A stretch of DNA of 64,000 nt from Strongyloides papillosus (Eukaryota > Nematoda > Chromadorea > Rhabditida > Strongyloididae): contig SRSI01000046.1 in assembly GCA_005656395.1 (NCBI GenBank), positions 1,240,001-1,304,000 on the forward strand. The letters are read 5' to 3'. Both the position numbers and the translations under genes were made by a program. Below the pieces are notes generated by a model, which ran no database searches, was not told the DNA's origin, and worked only from the letters and a program-made list of their open reading frames with translations. This document shows, one piece after another, positions 21,335-33,454 of this stretch. Each line of letters begins with the position of its first letter. The first letter of the stretch is position 1.

Positions 21335-23500
21335 TTAAATATTGTCAATGGTTAAATTATCAACAACAATACTTGGTGTGATATTTAACGCCTTACAAAT
21401 GAAATAATATGTTGATTCTGTACTTTTCTGGACAGCTTCCGCTGTTCTAAAACCATGTCCCTCTTCTGGGAAAAGAACAAGTCCTGTCATAACTTTATTT
21501 GACTTAACGGTTTGATAACATTTCATTGTTTGACATGGTGAAACAACATTATCTTTTAATCCATGCATAAAGAGTATTGGTGTGGTTAATTTTTCAATAT
21601 GATTAATAGGTGATCTTTCATCATAAACTTTTTTCCCTTCTGGTAATGGAGCAATTAATTGATCGTTATAAGTTGCCTCAAACTTGTGCGTTTCCTCATT
21701 TAAGGCAAAAAGATCTGCCACTCCATATACTGATACAGCAACATTAAATGGAGATTTTAAAGTTGGGTGGAGTAAAACAGAAAGGACAAGATAACCACCT
21801 GCAGATGATCCATAAATTGCTAATTTGTTAGGATCTGCAAGTTTTCTCTCAATAAGATGTAATGCTCCGTTAATCATGTCATCTCTATCTACAATACCCC
21901 AATTAAGTTTAAGTTTCTCTCTAAATAATCGTCCACGTCCAGTTGAACCACGATAATTTATATCAAAAACAGCAAAACCTCTGCTAGTATAGAATTGCTT
22001 TTTAAAATCTAAACTGTTATCAGTTCGACCTGTAGGACCACCATGGGCTAGAAATATAACAGGAGGTAAGGTTTCTTCCGGTGCTTTAAAAGCCGGATTA
22101 AATGGTGGATAATAATATCCGCTAACTGTTGTATCTCCTGACTCGAAAGATATTTCTTTTGGTACAGAAATTGGAATATTTTCCAATTTTTCGGAAGGAA
22201 AGGCTTCCCGGATGACATTAATGGATCCGTCTGTAATATCAATTCCAGCAACAGTATATTGACATCTGGGACCAGATGCTATGCAATATAATATTTTTGA
22301 ATCTGATGATCCAAAAGCTAATGACCCAAAATTTGTAAATCTTTCTATAGGAATATCTCTCAAAGATTTACCATTTTCAGAATCTAGAATGTTGTTCACT
22401 TTTAGAACTCCATTTTCTGTGTAAGCAATGATATTCTCCTTTCCTAATATAGAAAATACACGTTCACTCCCTAGTGTCCATAATGGAACACCAACATCAT
22501 ACGATGCATTTGTTAGGTTTTCCTTCATTTCAAGAGAAAAATTATCTTCATTCAGCACATACCTATATACGTTCCATTTATCTTCACTATCATCAATTGC
22601 AAAAAAGTAATTCTTACCATCAATCGAAACATCACTCCATGCAACTCCAGCATAACTTCTGTCAGCATGCTCTATTTTGTTTTGTCTTTTTATTTTTCCA
22701 TTTTCTAATTCTCCTATAACAATAGCAGAGGTATCCCATGGCATATTTGGTTTATTCCACTCTATCCAAGCAATATATTTACCACAGGAACTCAACCGAG
22801 GACATACATAAAAGTCTGAACCTGATGCTATAATATTTTCTTCGCTAGTTTCAATATTAATAGAAACAAGTAAATTATTCGGTTCTGCTTTTTCATTCAA
22901 AAATTCTTCTCTTACACTGTAAATAAAAGGATGTTGGTAAACATAATCAGCATGACGGATATCAATTTTGTCTTTATGAAGATCTAAATTAATTATTGAT
23001 TTCATATTTTTGTCTTTTGGTTCTTTTAATAAACATATTTGTTTTCCTTGTGTAATAAAAACATTATTTAAGTCACTCTTTGAAACATGGAATGCTCCAC
23101 CACCGTATTCATGAATTGAGGCGGCAACATTTGTCTCCTCATCTGTCCATTCAATTATTTTTTTAATTGTTGGATCGTATTGAAATAATGACCGACGTCC
23201 TCTTGGAAAAGTTTGTTCAACCCAAAATACGGAATCTTAATTTATATTTTAAAAATATTATGATACACTTTGTTTTTTATTACCTTTTGATGTTTGTAAC
23301 TCACAAATAGCTTTACAATTTCCAGAACTTAAAAATGATGTGTCAATAACAGAAGACCAACCGCCATATTCTTTAATTTGAGGATTAAAGGTCATATTTC
23401 TATAATTAAAAAACCTTTTATTTGTAACACTAAGTTTTTTAATAAAAATATTTTTTGTTCTATAAAGTATGGCAAAAGCGTAGTGTGCTAGTGGAAGCAT
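21335..23500 (-). CDS. S9 family (prolyl oligopeptidase-type) serine peptidase
   Basis: Minus exons 23500-23284 and 23235-21335, 705 aa; the 48-bp intron has GT-AG ends and the junction codon is G|AT. The N-terminal half is beta-propeller-like. The C-terminal alpha/beta hydrolase has the oxyanion-side HGGPTGR, nucleophile Ser in IYGSSAGGY, Asp in FMHGLKDNVV and His in FPEEGHGF. The order Ser-Asp-His and overall length fit the S9C/dipeptidyl-peptidase-family group rather than classical prolyl endopeptidase. The first 35 residues are basic and hydrophobic and may be a mitochondrial presequence; an alternative start is the Met at residue 36 (MTFNPQIKEYGGWSS). It cleaves short peptides after small or proline-like residues; the exact specificity cannot be read here. 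It is divergent from the PP2A gene. Confidence 0.88.
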
Positions 23501-23747
23501 TAATACTCCATCTTAAAATATTATCGCGGCCTTATACTGGTCACCGAGTAGGTATCGTTATTCCAACGCATTGTACTTCAAGAGGCAGGTCTTAAAAACA
23601 ACGCAAGTTGTGATGATATAGTAGCGTTAACTCATTTGTGTTTGAAAAGCAGCAAATCGACCAAAGTGCGATGGTTGTAGTTTACCTTATTAATTTTCAT
23701 TTAATATTATTTGCATATTTTTATTTAATTTTAGATAGTTTCCAAAA
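23501..23747. promoter_or_regulatory. bidirectional promoter gap
   Basis: A gap of 247 bp separates two divergent starts. It is distinctly GC-richer than other gaps (for example TATCGCGGCC near 23522), which may mark open promoter DNA. A TTTTAG shortly before the PP2A ATG could be a trans-splice acceptor. Confidence 0.5.
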
Positions 23748-24875
<1,128 letters not shown>

Positions 24876-25906
24876 TCCGCAAGCCGTATAATAGAGGGCT
24901 TTTATCAATTGAACTTCTCTTCTTAAAATAAACAAAGGTTCTATTGCATTATATATCTATCTTATACTTCCTTATTATTCTATATATATTAATACACCCT
25001 TATATATATTGGAGGAGAAATTGAGTTTGTAAATTTTTTTTTCGATTTCTTTTATTTTTTCAAATGAAAATATATGTAATTTTTGATGCTCTTTCAAATA
25101 AGATTAAAATTATTCTACTATGAAGACCCATTCTTAAGATATAGATAAGTATATTAGAGAATATTGGATTAAAAATTAAGGAAGTGTTTTTGACCTTGTT
25201 TCATTGAATTTTTAAGCTTTTAACTTGAAAGTTTTTAATTAGAAATAAAGATTATAATTTTTTGCCGTTTTAATAAATTTTCTCTAGAAATACTTTTATC
25301 CTATAGTGATACAATCTTTACATTGAATGTTGGTATATTTTCTCGAAAACAAATTTTAGTATATGTTTTCAAAAAGTACCCAGTGGGACTTTTTTATCTA
25401 CGCTTTGGATATGTTCACATAAAAAAAATCTTTTTTTATGAGATATACTATAAAAACAAAATCGTAAATTGTTAAATTTTTATAGTGTGATATATAAATG
25501 TTTAGAAAATTTATGTGATCGTATAATTTATGTGTTTTAAAGTTCTCTACCGAATTATTCAATTTCACAACGATATGATTTTAATTTAGAGGAAAGTCCA
25601 AAATTTCAAGAAAATCGATTGGTTTTTCAATACTTTTGCAATGTTGTAAAAAATATCTCAACAGGCCTTTTGCGGCTGATTCTTACTTTTTCTCTAAGAA
25701 ACATTTTCTAACATAATTTTTTATTCAGAAAAAATGCATTTAAAAAAATTAAAAAGCGTTATGTCGGCAACTACAATCAAATACATTTCTGTACCTGTTC
25801 TCGGAAATTAAATCCTAAATGTACGTATTTCCAAAATTAGAATCTTATATAGAATACTTGCCTTTCTATAATTAAATTTTATTATTTTACTACGCTAAAT
25901 CGTACT
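24876..25906. other. intergenic, PP2A 3' region
   Basis: AT-rich, no convincing gene on either strand. The first about 200 bp are probably PP2A 3' UTR. Confidence 0.55.
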
Positions 25907-26699
25907 ATGGTTACTTTTGATGAGGAAAAATCGTCATGCTCATTGTGGAATTTTAATTTAAATGATTTAAAGAGACCCAAAAAGGAGGAGAATGGTGAAG
26001 TTAAAATGGAAGTCGACACTTCTGAATCAACGAAAATAAATTATACCTTCCGAGACATCCGTAAGTTTTGAATTTTCTTGAATTAATAATAATTCTTCAA
26101 CAGTTATTTCGAGTGACATATTATCTGGTTGTTACGCAAGTGGATACGCAAAATTTGGTAAAACCGAAGTTATTGCTTATTTGGACACAGCTCAATTTAT
26201 TGATGACACTTCTTCATCAGAACAAAAAATTGTGAGATTCAAACTTGATGTTGATTTCAAGAATGAACTTATTGATATTCCTAGGATATTTTATGCAGTT
26301 TTAAGAGAACCAAACAGAACTGTCAAATATAAGATAAATATCACCGTAAAACATAATGATGGGGGATTACTACCAGCAGCTATTCTTGCTGTAAATATTG
26401 CTTTAATGAAAGCATCAATACAATTATCAGATATTGTAATTGCCGTAACAATTGGGATTGTTAAAGGAACTGAAGAAGTTGTTGTTGATCCAGACGCAAA
26501 AACATTAGAAAAATGCTGTGCTACACTCAACTATGGAATATGTCCAAACTTGAATATGGTTGTATTGCTGGATCAAGTTGGTTGTTCTGAGAAATATAAT
26601 AATAAGAAGCTGAGGGATCTCGGACATCGTGCATGTATTATCTTAAAAGACAAAATATTTAAAGAGCTTCCAAATTTATTCAAGCCTGATTCTCAATAA
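25907..26699 (+). CDS. RNase PH-like RNA exosome subunit (MTR3/RRP46/RRP41 class)
   Basis: Exons 25907-26060 and 26104-26699, 249 aa, junction C|TT. An RNase PH-type fold is suggested by LSGCYASGYAKFGKTEVIAYLD near the start and DGGLLPAAILAVNIALMKASI with SDIVIAV later, the two most conserved blocks of exosome ring proteins. The six ring subunits are catalytically dead in animals and form the channel that feeds RNA to DIS3. Phosphate-binding arginines are not evident, consistent with a structural role. Sequence is divergent, so the exact orthologue (MTR3 favoured, RRP46 or RRP41 possible) is uncertain. It is the first gene of a tight plus-strand cluster. Confidence 0.7.
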
Positions 26700-26826
26700 T
26701 TTGTTAACATTTTTCTTTCTCGTTAGTGTTTATTTTACCAATTGATTATTGTTTCTTACAACGATTGTTTTATAAAAGTTAGAAATAATTGTACTAATAT
26801 TTATTTCTTTACGAAGTTTCTTAATA

Positions 26827-27354
26827 ATGGTTAAAGACGGACTTGATAATGTCGCTCCAAAGGTCTATGATGTTAAGGAGCGTGGGTATAGTAAAATTTT
26901 ACAAAAATTAGCACTTTCAGATGATGAACCAATTACAGCTGAAGAGGTCTTCGAATACATAAGGTGTGTTTATGCATAAAATATACTTATTATTTTTGAT
27001 ATCAGAGATATTAATGATCCAGAACATCCTTATACACTAGAACAATTAAATGTTGTGCAAGAAGAATTAATAACAGTTAATAACGATGAAGAAAATCCTT
27101 TTGTTGATGTAAGATTTACTCCAACCATTCCTCACTGTTCGATGGCAACTTTAATAGGATTATGTATAAGAATTAAATTAGAAAGATCACTTCCTCCTGG
27201 TATGAAAATAATTACGAGAATTACACAAGGAACACATAATAGTGAAGAAAGTATTAATAAACAACTTGCTGATAAGGAGCGTGTAGCTGCAGCAGTAGAA
27301 AACCAAAATCTTATGAATACTGTTAATCAGTGTTTAAAAACAAGAGATTATTAA
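26827..27354 (+). CDS. CIAO2/MIP18 (FAM96) cytosolic Fe-S targeting protein
   Basis: Exons 26827-26963 and 27006-27354, 161 aa. The conserved block [19 protein letters not shown] leads to a C-terminal half with [21 protein letters not shown], containing the reactive Cys that binds the Fe-S cluster. The end [13 protein letters not shown] matches the family. The protein joins CIAO1 and MMS19 to pass Fe-S clusters to DNA polymerases and helicases. It starts 127 bp after the exosome gene and ends 81 bp before MRM2. Confidence 0.93.
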
Positions 27355-27435
27355 AAAATAAATTTTTATTCATTTTAACATCTATGTATTGGCATTCCAA
27401 CATACTTTTTTACTATAAAAACTACTATTTTTAAG

Positions 27436-28110
27436 ATGACACTTTTAAGTTTATTGAGATGTACTCTTATCAGAACAAAGAATAATAAAACAAAAGAATA
27501 TTTACAAAGACAATTTAAAGATGAATTTACAAGAAAAGCCCGAGAACATAATTATAGAGCAAGGAGTGTTTTTAAATTAGTGGAAATGGATCAAAAGTAC
27601 AAGTTATTTGGTGAGGGAGATGTTGTTGTTGATGTGGGATGTGCTCCAGGTTCATGGTCTCAGTATATAGTAGAAAAAGTAAATCCGGATAAAGGATTCG
27701 TATTGGGTATTGACTTAAAACCGATGATACCATTAAAAGGTGCTACATTTCTTGGGCAATCTGATATAACAAAAGAATCCACACATATTGAAATTAGAAA
27801 GTTAATTAACAACAGGAGAGTTAATGCTATTGTGTCAGATATGGCACCAAATCCATGCGGTGATAAAAGAACAGATCAAATAAGACTAGTTAATTTATGT
27901 AAAGAATTAATATTTTTATTTACAAAGTATGAAGCGATTTCTCTCGATAAAAATGCAATATTTTTGTGTAAACTATGGGAAGGTGAGCCAAGAAGAGAAT
28001 TTACAGAAGTATTAAGTGAATATTTTAATAATATTAAGATAGTAAAACCAAAAGCTTCGAGAGATGATAGTGCTGAATTATATGTATTAGGAAGAGACTT
28101 CAAACTGTAA
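27436..28110 (+). CDS. mitochondrial rRNA 2'-O-methyltransferase MRM2 (FtsJ family)
   Basis: Single exon, 224 aa. The FtsJ/RrmJ fold shows YRARSVFKL (Lys of the K-D-K-E tetrad), VVDVGCAPGSWSQYI (AdoMet site), VSDMAPNPCG (Asp), FLCKLWEG (Lys) and SAELYVLG (Glu), so the tetrad is complete. The N terminus MTLLSLLRCTLIRTKNNK is basic and suits a mitochondrial presequence. The human relative methylates U1369 of the large mitochondrial rRNA. The CIAO2 gene ends 81 bp upstream on the same strand, suggesting shared transcription. Confidence 0.92.
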   Translation: MTLLSLLRCTLIRTKNNKTKEYLQRQFKDEFTRKAREHNYRARSVFKLVEMDQKYKLFGEGDVVVDVGCAPGSWSQYIVEKVNPDKGFVLGIDLKPMIPLKGATFLGQSDITKESTHIEIRKLINNRRVNAIVSDMAPNPCGDKRTDQIRLVNLCKELIFLFTKYEAISLDKNAIFLCKLWEGEPRREFTEVLSEYFNNIKIVKPKASRDDSAELYVLGRDFKL

Positions 28111-28427
28111 ATTAATTTAATTTTTTTATCAATCGAATTTTTTAATATACAGGTCTTCATTATTCTTTTGAATTACATCTTAAAATAAGCATAAAAATTT
28201 TATTTTTTTTGTATTTCAAAAATATTTTCTTTCGAAAGATATTTTCGATGATATTTTATAGATTTCACAGTGCAGTAGTATTAGTCAAAGATTAAATATG
28301 TAGAAAAAATGCATTACAAGAATATAAAAAAGAAATTTATTCAATTATAAACTATATATATATTCCAAGGTAAATAAAATAAAATATTTGAAAGTTTATT
28401 AAGTTAACAAAATATAATACAAATATA
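28111..28427. other. convergent gap, no gene seen
   Basis: A 317-bp AT-rich gap between the MRM2 and CDP-diacylglycerol synthase 3' ends. It probably holds the two 3' UTRs. Confidence 0.6.
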
Positions 28428-29792
28428 CTAAGGGAAAGTTAAAGAATCTTGAAGGTGTACCAAAATCTTTTGTTGATCTTCTAGTGTTAAACGTGATATT
28501 TCACTTATCAATTTATCAATACTTCGTGTCCTTATAAAAGACATTATATAGACATGTGTAAATGTTCCAATGAGTAATTGACAATCAAATCTGTCCATTA
28601 ATCCTCCATGTCCAGGAATTATATCACCAAAATCTTTTATTTTAAATGCTCTTTTGAATCCACTAGCAAAAAAACCTCCAAACGGTCCAATAATAGAAGC
28701 AAACAAACTTATTACCAAAGAGTGTAAAATAAATGGATAATATGTAAATACAGTTTTGATTTTAAAAAATGTAAAAATAATATTAAAAGGGTGTGAAATT
28801 TCAAATTGCTTTGGTTTAAATTCATCAGGAATCTCACAATCATATGGATTTTTAAGATAATCCTCTAGTGGACAAATCATATAATGACTTTGCATCAAAT
28901 ATGAAGATAAAATAAGGCTAAATATAACAGTACTTATACCACCCCCTATAAATCCTTCCCATGTTTTCTTTGGAGACAAAGCAATAAGAGGTGTTTTTCC
29001 CCATAAAAATCCAAAAACATAAGACATAATGTCGCAGCAAATAATCATTGATACAGGTATTAAGAACCAAATAAGACCTTGAAGTATATTTTCAATAATA
29101 AAGTATGACTGAACAACAATTAGCATTAATGCAACATGTGTCCAGGCAAATAATGAAAATTGTCTTAAATAATATCCTTTTCTGAGAGATAGTACAAACC
29201 ATATGAATCCAATACAATATAAGCAAAAGCTAACGAATCTATGATAACCAACCAAGAAACTTGGTAATTTCTTAAAAAATAATACAAAAAAATTTTACAA
29301 GATTTAAAAACAATTTTCAAAACTTACATCTATTTGAATAATAATTCTAAAGACTTCAATTAAATATTCGCCGAAAAAAAAGTAGTTACTTGATAATAAA
29401 AAATACCATGATAATGTTCTGAACCAAGGTAAATCGTATAATCTATAAACAATGAGACCAATTTTAATTAACTCATGAAAACATTTAAATTGTATAATTA
29501 TCACTAATAAAACAAGGTATAATGGTCCTCTGTGAATAATAAATGAGAAGAGTGCTATCATTATTATTGTAAATATTCCTCTAACAACCCAATTCTGCCA
29601 TCTCTCTGGAATATATGACAAAAATTTATCAAGTATAAAGCCCATTTTATCTGAGCCTTGAGGTAATTTGCTCATCAAATCAGTGAGTCTTTTTTCATTT
29701 TCAGTATTATAACCAACATCACTATCCGAATCAACTTTAAGCCTTTTCCTTTTCACTGGTGTCCTTCTCCTGACATTATTGTCATTAATCAT
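28428..29792 (-). CDS. cdgs-1: phosphatidate cytidylyltransferase (CDP-diacylglycerol synthase)
   Basis: Minus exons 29792-29328 and 29270-28428, 435 aa, intron 29271-29327. Several membrane helices are present. The family signature lies near the C terminus: [20 protein letters not shown] followed by GLMDRFD. It makes CDP-diacylglycerol from phosphatidate and CTP in the ER, feeding phosphatidylinositol and cardiolipin synthesis. Length is normal for animal CDS (about 440-460). The N-terminal 50 residues are cytosolic and basic ([12 protein letters not shown]). Confidence 0.95.
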
Positions 29793-32160
29793 TTCTAAAA
29801 TTTTAATTACAATTTAAAAAATAACAAAAAAATTTTAACACTAAATATTAAACATGTATCAATTCTTAACGTTTATAAGAATGTAAATAAAATCAATAGT
29901 ATATATAAATATTTATACATATTGGAACTAAAAGATAACGTTAAAAAGATTTCAATCATTGTGTAAATGTTTATTAAAAAAAGAGGCAAATGTTGTTAAA
30001 TAAAATACACTACCAGAAAAAATTGAAAATAAAAATTACAAAAATATATTACATTTAAATTAAAAATAGATGTTTGACTAAAAAATTACGCATTACTTAA
30101 ATTCAACACGAAACTAAAGTAAACATAGTAAGAAGATTATAAAGTAAATACTATTGATAGCAATGAATCATCATTAAAACAACTTGTTCATTAGACCTAA
30201 TATCAAAAAAATATTATGAGTTAAGAAAAAATTATATAACGCCGCGGCGTTTTAATAGTATTTCTTACTATCATTCCTAAAATACTTTTTCATAGTAAGA
30301 TTTTGGTTCCATTAAAAATTGTCAGTTATTTTAGTAAACAAAAAAAGACATTTCTGAAATTTATGACAACCAGATATCATTTTTGTGTATAAACTCATGA
30401 TATCAATGCAAATGTTATATAATTAATAGAATACTTTTAGTCAACAGAAAATATAATTGCATATTTCGAAGCGGAGATTTTTATTTGAAATTTTTATCAT
30501 AAATAATTAAAATTGTTGTTTGATTCTTTGATTTTGAAAATGTGGAGGTATTATTTTATGTAATGATTCTTAGTGGAGGGAAATAAATTTTCAGATATAA
30601 ATAAAAATTATATTTTTGGAAGTCCGTGAACATTTATTTATTCATTTTTATGAATTGGAAAAGATTTTAAAAGTTGTATACTCATATCTACAGTAAATTT
30701 AAAGAATCTTTCGTCGAAATACTATATCAAATTTCTTATTGTAAAAAAAGATAATATTTTGTTTATGATAACCGTAAATTTCTTAATTTACGAGAGAAGT
30801 TCATAAATTGAAGGATTTTTATTTATAATTCTTTGTGTTATTATCATTCTAAATGATTTAAAAAACATTTAGATAATTTTCCTTTCACACAAATTTTATA
30901 TATATTAGTGAGATAATTTTCACAGACTTTTCCGGAAATTAAAATACATATATTGTATTCAATTATCAAGATTAAAAATAATAATTTTTATTTTTAGTAC
31001 AAAAAAGTGTTTTCCATTATTTCCTTATTTATATGTTTAAAAATAATAAAAAATATTTTGCAAACAAATCCACTTCCTTTTTTTTACAATGTAGGCAAGT
31101 ATACAGGAAAACACATAAAAAATCATTTTTTATATGGTGTCTTTAATGTTGAAAGACGGATGTTGTAATAGAAATTACCAGGATTTAAAATTTTTAAACA
31201 CTAATATACTATTATGAATTTCTTCCATTAATTATTTGCTTTTTAAATTTTATTTACATAAAATAAATAATTTTCGATTTTTATTTTTTCTATTGAAAAT
31301 TGCTATTTTTTAAAAATATGTGCAATACATTTATCGTGTAATTTTATGGCCTTTACAATTATAATCATTGTTAAGTTATAAAAAAAAATTTAAGTAGAAA
31401 TTTGATTATTATATTCGAAGAAATTAAATTTTAATTAATTTTTAATATGTTTAAGTTTATTTTTAACTATTTGTTATAGAAAATTTTTTTGAAATAATAT
31501 TGTTGTCTTTTTACCTAATTTTTCTTCAATATATAATTTATGGCATTTGAATATATTGAAGTAATAAAAAAAACATCATTTTTGGATTTTATCGAAATTC
31601 TTTTAATTATCAATAATAGCTTTAAATTTGGATATTTATAAGATGTATGTTTTCAGTGAGATTTGCTAAGAAAGTTAATCGTTGAGACGTTAAACAAATA
31701 TAATTAAAAGAAATCTTTTTTAAAAATATGTTAAATAAGTTTTCATGACACATTTGAAAATCTTAAAAATTGTTCACTAAAACCTTAATTATGAAATTTA
31801 TTAAATTTTAAAGTATCTTTTTTTGTTAAAGTATCTTACTATAAATATTTTAACAATTTTTTATCTTTGTAATATTCTATAATTTTTAGAAGAAAATAAT
31901 TATTTTCTAAGTATTTTATTATTTTGCAACATTGTTTAATATACATCATACAGAGATTTTAAATTTATTTATATCTCTTTTTGAGTAAGCAATAATTTTA
32001 AAATAATAATTCACTGTTTCACTATTATCTTGATAATTCATAATAATGATATACTAACATAATTTTTTGTTTTTAATTATTTTTTTAATCTCATAGTGCA
32101 CTTTTCAATTTACATGTTTAAACTTAATGTTTAATTTATATACTTTTACTTATAATTTTA
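29793..32160. other. AT-rich gene desert with a GC palindrome
   Basis: No supported gene was seen in 2.4 kb. The one striking feature is a 14-bp perfect palindrome, AACGCCGCGGCGTT, at 30238-30251, in DNA that is otherwise nearly all A and T. Confidence 0.5.
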
Positions 32161-32391
32161 GTGAATTGTAATATGAGGCTAATGAATTTAAATCAAATAA
32201 ATCTTGAAAATAACATTCCAACGTTGTTAGAAGGAATAAATTTGAATTCTATATCTGAATCATTAACAGGATGGGAAGCTATTTATGTAGCCCTAGGAAT
32301 TGTACTGTTTGTAATCCTAGTAATTTTTATTATTGGATGCTGGTTAGAAAAAAGAGATACTATGAAAAATTATGACTATATCAATACATAA
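32161..32391 (+). CDS. small single-pass membrane protein, hypothetical
   Basis: The frame ends at 32391 and encodes up to 76 aa; the first ATG is at 32173, giving 72 aa. A strong acceptor (ATAATTTTAG) ends just before 32161, so this is either the last exon of a spliced gene or a trans-spliced start. An acidic Asn/Leu-rich part precedes a clear membrane segment (AIYVALGIVLFVILVIFIIG), then a short charged tail ending YDYINT. Small proteins of this type are common but I recognise no family. It stands alone with deserts on both sides. Confidence 0.45.
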   Translation: MNCNMRLMNLNQINLENNIPTLLEGINLNSISESLTGWEAIYVALGIVLFVILVIFIIGCWLEKRDTMKNYDYINT

Positions 32392-33454
32392 CGGCAAAGT
32401 TTACGTTATAGATTACAAAAATACTAAATATTTTGAATTTATTTTTTATTATGATGCATGTACTTTTGATTATAAAACTTAACAAAAATATATTTTTATT
32501 ATTATTGTAAAATTATGAAAAGTCAATATTTGTTTTAAGTGATGGTACTTACAATATATTGCTAAATTTATTAATACTACTATGGTTCTTAACTTAATTA
32601 TCAAATAAACAGCTCGTTAAAAATAAATTGAGTGCAAAACTTCCTCATTGCTTTTATTTTCCAATATACTTTACAAATTAGAACAATATTTCTTTACTGT
32701 AATATTTAACTTGTTTTATATGATTTGAATAATATTCTTACCTCCGTTTTAACTTCAAAGATAAATATTTTGTAATTGTAAATAATTTTATCATTGTAAA
32801 ATATGAATTAATAATGAAATCAGTTCATTTAAAAAAAATCCTAAATCAAAAGACAACTATTTATATCTGCAGTAGAAGTATACAACTAAAATAAGTATTT
32901 TCTTCTCATAAATTATCGTAAAATATTAAATTTTTTTGAATAAACAGTCAATACAAAAATAAGTACTTTCCGCTTTGACACTCAAAAAAAATTGACTTGT
33001 AATGATTATTAATAATGGTAAATTGATATTTATAGATATCTTAAATATGCTCCATGAGGTATTTTGAAGTGTTACGATTAAAACTTTCTTTCCGTTTTGT
33101 TTTTAAGTACCTGGATTTATTTATTAATTTTTATATTTAACAATAAATCTGTTTCTACAATCTTTAAATGATGTACTTTTCAATTTTTTTCAGAAGTAAA
33201 AAAAGTTGTTCCAATTGGAATCTTCTTGAATATTAATTAATATCCAGAACATTTGTTATCTGTTTTTTGACGTTGCCTGTAATTAAATAATTAAATTATG
33301 GACCTTAGATTTCTACTAGTCCCATCATGCTCAATGTTCCCAAGAAACGTGTTTTAAATTAAAAAAAACAAGCATAAACAAAATTTCCCTTAACATATAT
33401 AGTGTATATAAATTTTAAATTATTTTATTTAGTATAAAAAAATGTTACAATCTT
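32392..33454. other. intergenic, no gene seen
   Basis: AT-rich, with no coding frame of note on either strand. Confidence 0.55.
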
